Assembly (NCBI GenBank): GCA_964424115.1
Contig: CAYRHN010000007.1
Coordinates: 124,001 to 188,000, forward strand
Length of the DNA: 64,000 bases
Source: CAYRHN01 sp964424115
GTDB taxonomy: Bacteria; Chloroflexota; Anaerolineae; Anaerolineales; Anaerolineaceae
Direction: 5' to 3'
Positions 52,368 to 62,530 of this stretch are shown in pieces (position 1 is the stretch's first letter; every line of letters starts with the position of its first letter). The notes beneath the pieces were generated by a model, which ran no database searches, had not been told where the DNA came from, and was given only the letters and a program-made list of their open reading frames with translations. The position numbers were made by a program, and so were the translations under genes.

Positions 52368-52942
52368 TTTGTCTTCCCCTTTGCGCGTTTGCGTTCCACC
52401 TTCACGCTCGCCAGGTCAGCTTCCGCCGCGCGTACGCGGGCATAAGGTTTCTTCTTGTCGATCTCTCTGGCATTGAAACTGAACTGAACTTCTTCATAGC
52501 CCAGCGGATAATCCTTGCGCAGCGGGTGGCCTTCCCAATCGGCCGGCATGATGATGCGCCGCATATCGGAATGCCCATCGAAGAGGATCCCAAACATATC
52601 GTACACCTCACGCTCATACCAGTTGGCGTTGGGATAGATCTTCTCTGCCGTCGGCACATTCGGCGAACTGCTGTTGACCGGCACCCGCAAGCAGATCATC
52701 TGGTTGTGCTTGAGCGAATAAACGTGATAGATCACATGGAAGCGCGGCTTGTCGGCCGGATAATAATCCACCGCGGTGATGTCGATCAACATCTCGAAGC
52801 CAAATTCATCCCGCAGCGCCAGCAGGGCCGGGAGAATATGCTCGCAATCTAAGACCATGCTCACTTCCCCGCGGAATTCTTGCTTGGTGGCCTGGTAGTG
52901 AGCCTGGATCGCCTGGATCACAGTCTGCATAGTATCACTCAT
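52364..52942 (-). CDS. nuoC: NADH-quinone oxidoreductase subunit C (30 kDa)
   Basis: A 192-residue peripheral subunit. ITAVDYYPADKPRFHVIYHV, WYEREVYDMFGILFDGHSD and the later RRIIMPADWEGHPLRKDYP are the family signature. The start at 52942 has GGTGGGAG upstream, eleven bases after the nuoB stop; the longer frame would cover nuoB. Confidence 0.96.
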   Translation of the reverse strand: MSDTMQTVIQAIQAHYQATKQEFRGEVSMVLDCEHILPALLALRDEFGFEMLIDITAVDYYPADKPRFHVIYHVYSLKHNQMICLRVPVNSSSPNVPTAEKIYPNANWYEREVYDMFGILFDGHSDMRRIIMPADWEGHPLRKDYPLGYEEVQFSFNAREIDKKKPYARVRAAEADLASVKVERKRAKGKTK

Positions 52943-52953
52943 CTCCCACCTGC

Positions 52954-53436
52954 CTATTTCCAATCCTTGAAGGATTCCTGGTGGATTTTTTCGTGCAGGG
53001 TGATGATGCCGTGGATCAGCGCTTCCGGACGAGGTGGGCAACCGGCAATGAACACATCCACCGGCACCACTTCATCCACGCCCTGCACCACAGCGTAATT
53101 ATTGAATACACCTCCACACGAAGCACAGTCGCCCATCGCAATCACCCACTTTGGATCAGGCATTTGGTCGTACAGCTTGCGCAGCACCGGCGCCATCTTG
53201 CGCGAAACGCGCCCCGCCACGATCATCAGATCGGACTGGCGCGGGCTGGGACGCATCAGTTCCATCCCAAAGCGGCTCATATCATAATTGGCTGCCTGCG
53301 CGCCCATCATCTCGATCGCGCAGCAGGCCAGACCAAACAACATCGGCCACATGGAATTGGTGCGCGACCAGTTGACCATCTTTTCCAGGCTGGTGGTCAC
53401 CACCCCCATGTTGCCCAGTTTTTGCTCTACTCCCAT
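52954..53436 (-). CDS. nuoB: NADH-quinone oxidoreductase subunit B
   Basis: A 160-residue protein that carries cluster N2, the last Fe-S cluster before quinone: FGLACCAIEMM (Cys pair), MGDCASCGGVF and VFIAGCPPRPEALIHGI. It overlaps the nuoA stop by ten bases. Confidence 0.97.
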   Translation of the reverse strand: MGVEQKLGNMGVVTTSLEKMVNWSRTNSMWPMLFGLACCAIEMMGAQAANYDMSRFGMELMRPSPRQSDLMIVAGRVSRKMAPVLRKLYDQMPDPKWVIAMGDCASCGGVFNNYAVVQGVDEVVPVDVFIAGCPPRPEALIHGIITLHEKIHQESFKDWK

Positions 53437-53783
53437 TCCAGCGCTCCTTTCTTCCAGGCATAAATGTACCCGATGATCAACACCCCAATGAAAATAAACA
53501 TCTGGATCAGACCGGGAACACCAAGTTCGCGCAAGATTAAAACCCAGGGCAGGAAGAATACCAGCTCTATATCGAACAGGATGAACAAAACGGCCACCAG
53601 GTAATAGCGAACCGAAACTCGCTGTACGCCGGGGCCGTAAGGGATCATACCCGATTCGTATGGTTGGCCTTTGCGCTGGGTGGGGCGGTGCGGACCGAAC
53701 AAGTATCCCAATCCTACCGCAATCAATGCTACCAAGACAGCTACAATGATCAAGATCAACAAGGGAAGGAAATCTTGTGCCAT
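53427..53783 (-). CDS. nuoA: NADH-quinone oxidoreductase subunit A
   Basis: A 118-residue protein with three membrane helices. YESGMIPYGPGVQRVSVRYY is the conserved cytosolic loop and LFDIELVFFLPWVL the conserved acidic helix. The ATG at 53783 has AAGGA upstream and is the first codon of the operon. Confidence 0.96.
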   Translation of the reverse strand: MAQDFLPLLILIIVAVLVALIAVGLGYLFGPHRPTQRKGQPYESGMIPYGPGVQRVSVRYYLVAVLFILFDIELVFFLPWVLILRELGVPGLIQMFIFIGVLIIGYIYAWKKGALEWE

Positions 53784-53820
53784 ATTCAATCCTTACTAGG
53801 ATGGTCTAATTTACCCTATT

Positions 53821-53848
53821 AGTATATCATAGGTTAATATTTTCACAA
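53821..53848 (-). promoter_or_regulatory. Likely promoter of the nuo operon
   Basis: On the minus strand TTGTGA (53848-53843), a 16-base spacer and TATACT (53826-53821) lie about 38 bases before the nuoA ATG. It is a fair sigma-70 match in the right place. Confidence 0.55.
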
Positions 53849-53983
53849 ACTGGACATAATTATTGTACATCATTAATCTTGCAATATGACCGGCCAGACG
53901 GGTCCCTTTTTGTGGCCTGCTTGACGGTTTTTTTGCATTCCCAAACAACTTTTCTCTTTCCCAGTTCTTCCTGGCATATTTTG

Positions 53984-53992
53984 TGCTAAGAT
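53984..53992 (+). promoter_or_regulatory. Possible extended -10 upstream of the M23 gene
   Basis: TG-C-TAAGAT fits an extended -10 box about 32 bases from the start codon. No good -35 is visible. Confidence 0.3.
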
Positions 53993-54023
53993 AAATCCAA
54001 CCGTGATTGGAAAGGATCCGCGT

Positions 54024-55688
54024 ATGAAACGACTGATTGCCGTCCTCCTGGTTGCCTCCCTGCTGCTCAGCGCCTGCCAGCACGCCGCCGAAGTCACCCA
54101 GCCTCCGGCTGCCACCCCCACCCTTCCCGCAGCAGCGACCGTTCTCCCCTCCAGCGAATACGGTATTTCTAATAACACCATCCTCGGAATGAAAAACGGC
54201 TTCTACCTGGATGCCATCCAGCGCTTCCTCGAAAGCCGCGTCAGCCCGCTGGCGACCTACGAAGAAAAAGTAGACCAGCAAACCTACACCGCTGCCGAGA
54301 TCATCTGGATGGTCAGCCAGAGCGATGAATACAACCTGGATCCGAAAGCCCTGTTGATCAATTTGTATGTAGAGACCAGCCTCACCTGGCCGGAAGGCCA
54401 GGGCGGCTTTTACGATCACATGCAGGCCATGGCCCTGCGACTTGTCGCCGCCCAAAAAAGCTACAATGACGGCCAACGTGTCATCACCCTTGCCAACGGC
54501 GATGTCCTGGCTGTGGAAGGCAACAGCGCCCTGGGCATATTCATGGTCGCCAGCTATTTCAGCCTCTCCACCCTCAGCATCGAATCGATGAAACAGCTTC
54601 TTGGCGAATGGCGGGACGCCTACGAGGATATGTTTGCCGAGAAGGCCCAAAAAAGCCTCTTCGCCGGAATCAGTGCCGTCCCCGCCCCCCTGGAACCGTT
54701 CATGCGCCTGCCATTCGACCAGCCGGAGAACCAGTTCTTCTACATCAATTCCTTTTTTGATCACGACAGCCCGCGTAATTTCAACAACACCCTCGTGACG
54801 CGTTTCGACGGCCGCCGACTGGACATCGGCTCCTTCAGTTCCTGTGCCCTGGCCTTCAACTGCTACAGCGGCCACAATGCCCTGGACTACTCCACCCCCA
54901 TGTACACTCCCCTCTATGCCGTGGCAGACGGCAAGGTCATCTACCGTAACGATCCCAACGGCGGCTTGATGATCCAGCATCCCAACGGCTATATTACCAT
55001 CTACTGGCATATGGAACGCATCGATGTCACCATCAACCAGGTTGTCACCGAAGGCCAGCAGTTGGGCGTCAGCGGCAACCGCGGTCAATCCACCGGCCCG
55101 CACCTGCATTTCGGCCTGCGCCGTGCTTCCGACTCGGTCGATATCGATCCCTACGGCTGGTATGGCGATTACGACGACCCCTGGATCGGCATGTGGGCCT
55201 GGAAGGGCGACTTGATCGCCGACAACCGCGAAGCTCAGGCCCAGCTCTTTTATAACCGCTACTGGTATCGCGACACTAACGGCTACGAGGGCGAATCCTG
55301 GTACACTATGACCGTTACCACCCCCGGCAGCAGCACCAATTGGGCCATCTGGGGCACCTATATCTATCAACCCGGTACCTACACGGTCTCGGCCTATTGG
55401 CCCAAAACAGAGTACAACACCGTCGAAGCTGATTATCAGGTCTGGAGCAACCGCACCGTCTATACCAGCACCGTCAGCCAGGCCAACGACGGCGACCGCT
55501 TTGTCCCCCTCGGCACTTTTTACCTTGACCGGGGTCCGTCGGTGGTCATTCTCAAAGATCTGACTCACATCAAGAGCCAGCGCATCTACTTTGATGCCGT
55601 CATGTGGACCCCTGCACCATCCGCCTCCAAATATCCCTTCCAATACACTTTCCCGCTTGTTTTCTTTGGCGATCAACCCTGGCATTAA
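54024..55688 (+). CDS. M23 (LytM-type) peptidase lipoprotein
   Basis: The ATG at 54024 follows AAAGGA and gives a signal peptide with lipobox LLLSAC. The central part (residues about 60-270) is unassigned. The peptidase domain, about 280-385, has GHNALDYSTP (HxxxD zinc ligands) and GPHLHFGLRR (HxH), so the metal site looks intact. A C-terminal part rich in Trp and Tyr (TYTVSAYWPKTEYN) forms a beta-sandwich, possibly carbohydrate-binding. It probably trims peptidoglycan cross-bridges or another surface peptide outside the cell. Confidence 0.88.
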   Translation: MKRLIAVLLVASLLLSACQHAAEVTQPPAATPTLPAAATVLPSSEYGISNNTILGMKNGFYLDAIQRFLESRVSPLATYEEKVDQQTYTAAEIIWMVSQSDEYNLDPKALLINLYVETSLTWPEGQGGFYDHMQAMALRLVAAQKSYNDGQRVITLANGDVLAVEGNSALGIFMVASYFSLSTLSIESMKQLLGEWRDAYEDMFAEKAQKSLFAGISAVPAPLEPFMRLPFDQPENQFFYINSFFDHDSPRNFNNTLVTRFDGRRLDIGSFSSCALAFNCYSGHNALDYSTPMYTPLYAVADGKVIYRNDPNGGLMIQHPNGYITIYWHMERIDVTINQVVTEGQQLGVSGNRGQSTGPHLHFGLRRASDSVDIDPYGWYGDYDDPWIGMWAWKGDLIADNREAQAQLFYNRYWYRDTNGYEGESWYTMTVTTPGSSTNWAIWGTYIYQPGTYTVSAYWPKTEYNTVEADYQVWSNRTVYTSTVSQANDGDRFVPLGTFYLDRGPSVVILKDLTHIKSQRIYFDAVMWTPAPSASKYPFQYTFPLVFFGDQPWH

Positions 55689-55702
55689 AAAAAACCACCT
55701 CC

Positions 55703-57151
55703 ATGGAATATCAAGCTGTCATTGGTCTGGAAGTGCACGCCGAGCTGCGCACCCGCTCAAAGATGTTCTGCGCCTGCCCGGTGGTTGATTCCACCCTTGT
55801 CGCTCCCAACACAGCGGTCTGCCCGGTTTGCGCTGGGCTGCCCGGCGCGCTGCCGGTGGTCAACCGACAGGCCGTGGAATTTAGCCTGCGCGTGGCGTTG
55901 GCCCTGGAATGTCAGGTGGCTCCCATCAGCCTATTTGCCCGCAAGAACTATTTTTACCCCGACCTGCCCAAGGGTTACCAGATCACGCAATACGAGTACC
56001 CGCTGGCCGAACACGGCCGCCTGGTGGTGGACACCTCCCAGGGCGAGCGTGCCATCCGCGTCCGGCGCATCCACCTGGAAGAGGATGCCGGCAAACTGAC
56101 CCATGTGTCTCGCGGGGCGGAATCCTGCTCTCTGGTCGACCTCAACCGCGCCGGGGTGCCTCTGCTGGAGATCGTCTCCGAGCCGGATATGCATACCCTC
56201 GAAGAAGTGCGCGCCTATGCCGCTGGCCTGCGCGACATCCTGCGCTACCTGGGGGTCAACTCCGGCGATATGGAAAAAGGCGTCCTACGTTTCGAGGCCA
56301 ACATATCTGTCCGTCCGATTGGCAGCACGGTGCTGGGCACCCGCACCGAGATCAAGAATCTGAACAGCTTCCGCGCCCTGGAGCGCTCTGCTGCCTTCGA
56401 GATCGCACGCCAGAGCTCCCTGCTCGACCGCGGCGAAAAAGTGCGTCAGGAGACCCTTGGCTGGGACGAAGCTGAAGGACGTACCCGCACGCAGCGCAGC
56501 AAAGAGGATGTTCACGATTATCGCTATTTTCCTGAACCTGACCTGCCGCCCCTGGTGGTGGAGACAGAATGGGTGCAGCGCGTCGCGGCCGGGATGCCTG
56601 AACTGCCGCGCGCCCGAATCGAGCGCTTTGTTCGGCAGATGGGGCTCTCTCCTGCCAACGCGCGCCTGATCGCCGCTGAACCGGACGTGGCCGCCTACTT
56701 TGAGGAGTGCGTGCGCCTGGCGCCCGACCTGCCTGTAAGTGCCCTGGGCAACTGGATCACCGGCGAATTGTTCGGATGGATGAAGCAATCCGGCCAAACC
56801 GTGGACGAACTGCGCGTCCGCCCGGCTGGATTGGTGGAACTGGCCCGCGCCTGTGCCGGGGGGGAGATCAACCTGCCGTCCGCCAAACTGGTCCTGGCCG
56901 GGATGCTGGCTTCTGGACAGACTGCCGCGCAGATCATCGACGCACGCGGCCTGCGCCAGGTCTCCGATCACCGCGCAACGGAAACCTGGGTGCGCGAAAC
57001 ACTCGCCGAATTTCCCCAGGAAGTAGCCGCCTACCGCGCCGGGAAAGAAGCCCTGCTCCACTGGTTCTTTGGCCAGGTGATGCGCCGCGCCGCGGGCAAG
57101 GCCAATCCGCAAGTGGTGCGTAAAGAACTGGAAAAACAGCTCAGGGTGTGA
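55703..57151 (+). CDS. gatB: Aspartyl/glutamyl-tRNA amidotransferase subunit B
   Basis: GatB is the kinase/transamidase subunit of GatCAB, which converts Glu-tRNA(Gln) (or Asp-tRNA(Asn)) to the amide form. EYQAVIGLEVHAELRTRSKM, the Cys pair in CAC and CPVCAGLPG (zinc), YPDLPKGYQITQYE and HLEEDAGKL are classic. Length is 482. The ATG at 55703 starts the conserved EYQAVIGLEVH stretch; upstream codons lie in the M23 gene. No gatA or gatC is next to it here. Confidence 0.97.
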   Translation: MEYQAVIGLEVHAELRTRSKMFCACPVVDSTLVAPNTAVCPVCAGLPGALPVVNRQAVEFSLRVALALECQVAPISLFARKNYFYPDLPKGYQITQYEYPLAEHGRLVVDTSQGERAIRVRRIHLEEDAGKLTHVSRGAESCSLVDLNRAGVPLLEIVSEPDMHTLEEVRAYAAGLRDILRYLGVNSGDMEKGVLRFEANISVRPIGSTVLGTRTEIKNLNSFRALERSAAFEIARQSSLLDRGEKVRQETLGWDEAEGRTRTQRSKEDVHDYRYFPEPDLPPLVVETEWVQRVAAGMPELPRARIERFVRQMGLSPANARLIAAEPDVAAYFEECVRLAPDLPVSALGNWITGELFGWMKQSGQTVDELRVRPAGLVELARACAGGEINLPSAKLVLAGMLASGQTAAQIIDARGLRQVSDHRATETWVRETLAEFPQEVAAYRAGKEALLHWFFGQVMRRAAGKANPQVVRKELEKQLRV

Positions 57152-57224
57152 AATATTTCCTTGCTGCCCCTCCGCAAAGTCGGCATAATATCCATGCACG
57201 GCACACTTTTGCAGGAGGCGCAGT

Positions 57225-58199
57225 ATGGATCCCACAATTTCATCCGCTTTCACCGTCCGCTTTTGGGGCGTGCGCGGCAGCTACCCCACCCCTGGCCCGG
57301 GTACCTTGCGCTACGGCGGCAACACGCCCTGCGTGCAGGTGCAGGTCAACGGCCTGACCATCATCCTGGACAGCGGCACCGGCATCATTCCCCTCGGGCG
57401 CAGCCTGGTGCAGCGCGCCCGACAGACTGGCCAGCCGGTGGAAGCCCTCATTCTGCTCAGCCATCTGCACCACGACCATAACCAGGGTTTCCCCTTCTTC
57501 GTGCCTGCCTTCCTGCCTACCACTCGCCTGCACCTCTACGGCCCCGACCTGGGCGACCTGACCCCGCGCACCGCCCTCGAGTCTGTCATGCGCCCGCCCC
57601 TATTTCCCTTGCGCCTCAGCGAGACCGCCGCCGAACTGCGCTTCAACTCCCTTCGCGAGGGCGACACGCTCCTGATCGGCTCCAGCCTGGAAGATATGTG
57701 CCTCTCCCGCGCCGGGCAGGAATGCCCATCCGTCTCGCCCAATGCCGTCCAGGTGCGCGCCCTGCGCTCCCACGCCCACCCGCAGGGGGTGATGCACTAC
57801 CGCATCACCTGGCGGGGGCGCTCGCTGGTCTATGCCACCGACACCGAGGGCTACCTCAACGGTGACCAGCGCCTGGCGGCTTTCGCCCGCGGGGCTGACC
57901 TGCTCATCCACGACGCGCAGTATACCGACGAGCATTACCTGGGCCTGCTGCCGGGCATTAACACCACCCAGGGCTACGGCCACTCCACGGTCGGCATGGC
58001 CTGCGCCGTTGCCAGGGCCGCCGGGGTGCGCAGCCTGGCCCTCTTCCACTACGCTCCCGAATACGACGACCGCCGCCTGGACCAGATCGCTGCCCAGGCG
58101 CGCAGCCTCTTTTCCTCCGCCTTCCCCGCCGTCGAGGGCCTGGAAGTGGACCTGTGCCACGATGAAGTGATCGTCACCCGCGGCGCAGAGCTTAAATAG
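57225..58199 (+). CDS. Metallo-beta-lactamase-fold phosphodiesterase-like hydrolase
   Basis: This 324-residue protein starts with FWGVRGSYPTPGPGTLRYGG, a pattern of the PhnP/COG1235-type MBL group. SHLHHDH is the HxHxDH metal motif, LVYATDTEGY gives the bridging Asp, and LFHYAPEYDD a later ligand His. Members of this group hydrolyse cyclic phosphodiesters. A Crp/Fnr gene follows about 100 bases downstream on the same strand, a hint of a cyclic-nucleotide link, not proof. AGGAGG precedes the ATG. Confidence 0.82.
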   Translation: MDPTISSAFTVRFWGVRGSYPTPGPGTLRYGGNTPCVQVQVNGLTIILDSGTGIIPLGRSLVQRARQTGQPVEALILLSHLHHDHNQGFPFFVPAFLPTTRLHLYGPDLGDLTPRTALESVMRPPLFPLRLSETAAELRFNSLREGDTLLIGSSLEDMCLSRAGQECPSVSPNAVQVRALRSHAHPQGVMHYRITWRGRSLVYATDTEGYLNGDQRLAAFARGADLLIHDAQYTDEHYLGLLPGINTTQGYGHSTVGMACAVARAAGVRSLALFHYAPEYDDRRLDQIAAQARSLFSSAFPAVEGLEVDLCHDEVIVTRGAELK

Positions 58200-58278
58200 C
58201 CCCAAAGATATATCCGATTTGATCGGTTAGACCCGTGCGCGCAGTATCCGTGTTTTCGATATTTCCCAGTCAGATGTG

Positions 58279-58284
58279 TATAAT
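58279..58284 (+). promoter_or_regulatory. Possible -10 of the Crp/Fnr gene
   Basis: TATAAT just upstream of the GGAGGG ribosome site, 14 bases from the ATG; the leader would be very short. No -35 match is seen. Confidence 0.35.
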
Positions 58285-58298
58285 AATTGGAGGGAACC

Positions 58299-59039
58299 AT
58301 GTACCCCACCCTGACCGTTTCCACTCTTTTCAAGCGAGCTGTCCTTGTGATCGATTCTTTGGAACGCATGCCTGAGATCCCCCTCTTTGCCGGGTTGAGC
58401 GACGCACAGTGCGCCTGGATGCGCCAGCGCATGCACGCCCATTCCTACCCGGCCGGGGTGGATATCATCACCGCCGGCTCCGAAGCCGAGACCATCTACC
58501 TGGTCCTCTCCGGCACGGTTCGGGTCTACAACATCAACCTGGACGGCAGCGAGGTGACCCTGGCCCTGCTTGGCCCCGGCGACCCGGTCGGCGAGATGAG
58601 CATGGTGGACGGCATCGGCCGCTCGGCCAGCGTGATCACCCTTGAAGAGACCACCCTGCTGTGGATGACCCGCGAGGACTTCAACGCCGCCCTCAGCGCC
58701 TCTCCCCGCCTGGCCCAGAACCTGCTCGGCATCCTCACCAGGCGCCTGCGCGATTCCAGCGACACCGTGCGCGCCCTGGCCTCCCTCAACGTCCACCAGC
58801 GCGTGGCGCGCCAGCTGCTCATCTTTGCCGGGCGCTACGGCCTGCGCAGCGACCAGGGTCAGGTGCTGCTGCCCATGCGTCTCACCCAGGGCGACCTGGC
58901 CGAACTGGTCGGCGCCTCGCGCAAGCGCGTCAACCAGGTCGTCGGCGAACTGAAGCAGCTTGGCCTGATCCAGATCGATGAGGCCCTGCACATCACTCTC
59001 CCCGATCCCCAGGCCCTCTCCGCCTGGGCCGAGGAATAA
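58299..59039 (+). CDS. Crp/Fnr-family transcriptional regulator
   Basis: A 246-residue protein with a cyclic-nucleotide-binding domain (about residues 25-145). The phosphate cassette GEMSMVDGIGRSASV keeps the Arg-Ser of true Crp, so cAMP or cGMP binding is plausible. A helix-turn-helix (LTQGDLAELVGASRKRVNQV) lies near residue 190-220. No Fnr-type Cys cluster is seen. The ATG at 58299 has GGAGGG upstream; a TTG four codons earlier is not used. Confidence 0.92.
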   Translation: MYPTLTVSTLFKRAVLVIDSLERMPEIPLFAGLSDAQCAWMRQRMHAHSYPAGVDIITAGSEAETIYLVLSGTVRVYNINLDGSEVTLALLGPGDPVGEMSMVDGIGRSASVITLEETTLLWMTREDFNAALSASPRLAQNLLGILTRRLRDSSDTVRALASLNVHQRVARQLLIFAGRYGLRSDQGQVLLPMRLTQGDLAELVGASRKRVNQVVGELKQLGLIQIDEALHITLPDPQALSAWAEE

Positions 59040-59067
59040 CCCCTCCTCCTCCCTTGGAACCAACCCC

Positions 59068-59205
59068 ATGCCCACCGCCCTGGTCCTGCCTCGGCTGGGG
59101 CATCTACACCTCCCTCACCTGGAAAAACGCATCGTCGGATTGAAGCAGGCCATCAAGCAGTTGAGAGCGAACAAAGACGAACAATACTACAAAACCCTGC
59201 CCTGA
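59068..59205 (+). CDS. Small ORF of 45 codons, doubtful
   Basis: MPTALVLPRLGHLHLPHLEK then a Lys/Gln-rich helix-like tail. GGAA is a weak ribosome site. No family is recognisable. It lies in the 59040-59444 gap after the Crp/Fnr gene and could be chance. Confidence 0.2.
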   Translation: MPTALVLPRLGHLHLPHLEKRIVGLKQAIKQLRANKDEQYYKTLP

Positions 59206-59261
59206 TATTCTTCTTTCACCCCCTGCAATAATTCCAGGTCAACAAGTACTTAATTTGGATT

Positions 59262-59300
59262 GATCCGTGTTTATCCGTTCGATCCGTTTGATCCGCGTTT
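59262..59300 (+). repeat. ATCCGTGTTTATCCGTTCGATCC repeat
   Basis: TGATCCGTGTTTATCCGTTC then GATCCGTTTGATCCGCG belongs to the family at 2737-2777 and 5611-5690. On the other strand it supplies the last stop codon of the methyltransferase remnant. Confidence 0.65.
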
Positions 59301-59444
59301 AAAATTCCCCGTTATTCCACGGCTTCAGCCGCAGGATCCAGCGCGGCACATTCCGCTTCTACGCCGCATACTCCTCCCCGAAGCGCTTCATTAGCCCCGG
59401 CAGCAACAGGATCGAGAGCAAGTGACGGAAGAAATAGCGGTTCG
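59299..59444 (-). pseudogene. Remnant of an isoprenylcysteine/phospholipid methyltransferase-like gene (C-terminal end)
   Basis: Minus-strand reading gives RYFFRHLLSILLLPGLMKRF, GEEYAA, a TAG stop (59359-59361), then KRNVPRWILRLKPWNN and a TAA inside the repeat. This looks like the FGEEYRAYxxRVPRWIPRLRPW end of membrane methyltransferases (ICMT/PEMT-like), where the stop replaces a conserved Tyr. The part upstream is missing, being cut at the pcrA stop. Together with 59262-59300 and a short doubtful ORF it accounts for most of the 59040-59444 gap. Confidence 0.6.
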
Positions 59445-61745
<2,301 letters not shown>

Positions 61746-61753
61746 CGGGGGTG

Positions 61754-61759
61754 ATTATA
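61754..61759 (-). promoter_or_regulatory. -10 element close to the pcrA start (possible leaderless transcript)
   Basis: ATTATA on the + strand reads TATAAT toward pcrA, eight bases before its ATG. The gap (CACCCCCG) has no ribosome site. Confidence 0.5.
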
Positions 61760-61760
61760 C

Positions 61761-61796
61761 CTCATAGCGAACAGCTCATAGCTCACAGCATACAGT
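61761..61796 (+). repeat. CTCATAGCTCACAGC-type repeat
   Basis: CTCATAGCGAACAGCTCATA then GCTCACAGCATACAG. It is one of three repeat types packed in the 122-base gap between pcrA and the GNAT gene. Confidence 0.6.
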
Positions 61797-61803
61797 AAAA
61801 ACA

Positions 61804-61831
61804 GGTCATTCTGAGGGAGTGAAGCATCTCC
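61804..61831 (+). repeat. GTCATTCTGAGGGAGTGAAGCATC repeat
   Basis: GTCATTCTGAGGGAGTGAAG then CATCTCC resembles the GTCATTCTGAG...GAAGAATCT repeat, of which a second copy is at 63452-63490. Confidence 0.65.
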
Positions 61832-61863
61832 GATCCTGTTCGCTCGATGCGGTCTCCTTTTTT

Positions 61864-61901
61864 CCTGTCAACTGTCCGCTGTTAACTGTAGGCTGTTTCC
61901 T
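61864..61901 (+). repeat. CTGTCAACTGTCCGCTGTTAACTG repeat overlapping the GNAT 3' end
   Basis: CTGTCAACTGTCCGCTGTTA then ACTGTAGGCTG forms the last codons and the stop of the GNAT gene on the opposite strand. Confidence 0.7.
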
Positions 61902-62398
61902 GCCAGCTCTTTTCTCAACTGCACACACGTCGTCCCGTCCGCCAGCAATTCCGGCTCGCTGATAATGCGGTACCCGCGCGCCTGCCAGAAACGCACCGCG
62001 TTGGGGTTGTTCACCTGCACCCCCGAGAAGATCACCTTCACCTGCGGGTCCTGGCGGATATGCGTCTCCACCTGCTCCACGATCCAGTATCCCAGCCCCT
62101 GCCCTCGGTACGGTGCGGCGATCATCAACAGCGAGAGAAAGGCCGCCGCCGGGTTCCCTTCCCATCCGTGCAATACATAGTCCACCACCGCCAGCATCCG
62201 CCCATCCGCCGCGAACACCCCGCAGAACGATCCCCCCGCTTCACGGGAATGGGCGATGTCCGCGTCCACCATTTCCATCGAAGCTGTCGCCACCGGCCCC
62301 AGCGCCAGGAAATCCTCGCACTGCCGGTAGACCTCCAGCACGGCCTCCCGTTCAGCCGGTGTGACCGGACGGATCGTGAAATTTACATCGCATACCAT
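61868..62398 (-). CDS. GNAT-family N-acetyltransferase
   Basis: A 176-residue enzyme with LSLLMIAAPYRGQGLGYWIV, the acetyl-CoA loop (R/Q-x-x-G-x-G/A), and NPNAVRFWQARGYRI, the typical C-terminal GNAT strand. Substrate unknown. The last ten residues (GNSLQLTADS) and the stop come from a dispersed repeat, so the natural C terminus was probably shorter or different. TATAAT (62408-62413) lies nine bases before the ATG without a ribosome site. Confidence 0.85.
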   Translation of the reverse strand: MVCDVNFTIRPVTPAEREAVLEVYRQCEDFLALGPVATASMEMVDADIAHSREAGGSFCGVFAADGRMLAVVDYVLHGWEGNPAAAFLSLLMIAAPYRGQGLGYWIVEQVETHIRQDPQVKVIFSGVQVNNPNAVRFWQARGYRIISEPELLADGTTCVQLRKELAGNSLQLTADS

Positions 62399-62407
62399 GA
62401 TGGATTG

Positions 62408-62413
62408 ATTATA
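62408..62413 (-). promoter_or_regulatory. -10 element close to the GNAT start
   Basis: TATAAT on the minus strand, nine bases before the ATG; no Shine-Dalgarno sequence between. The same layout occurs at pcrA and ruvB. Confidence 0.45.
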
Positions 62414-62444
62414 CCCAATGCTGAATTTACGATCTTATGGAAAT

Positions 62445-62478
62445 CATCCGCGTTTATCTATATTCATCTGCGGTTAAA
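62445..62478 (+). repeat. ATCCGCGTTTATCTATATTCATC repeat
   Basis: CATCCGCGTTTATCTATATT then CATCTGCGGTTAA joins features of the ATCCGTGTTTATCCG and TTCATCTGTGGTTAA families. It lies upstream of ppk2. Confidence 0.6.
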
Positions 62479-62530
62479 TTAATATATAATGAATTATCGC
62501 CTGTCCATACATATTCATATCGGAGGGAAG

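Noticed and set aside
53811..55685. Open frame of 624 codons on the minus strand
   Set aside because: It lies opposite the M23 lipoprotein gene, which has a signal peptide and zinc motifs; the antisense product is Gly/Val/Ala-rich with no domain.
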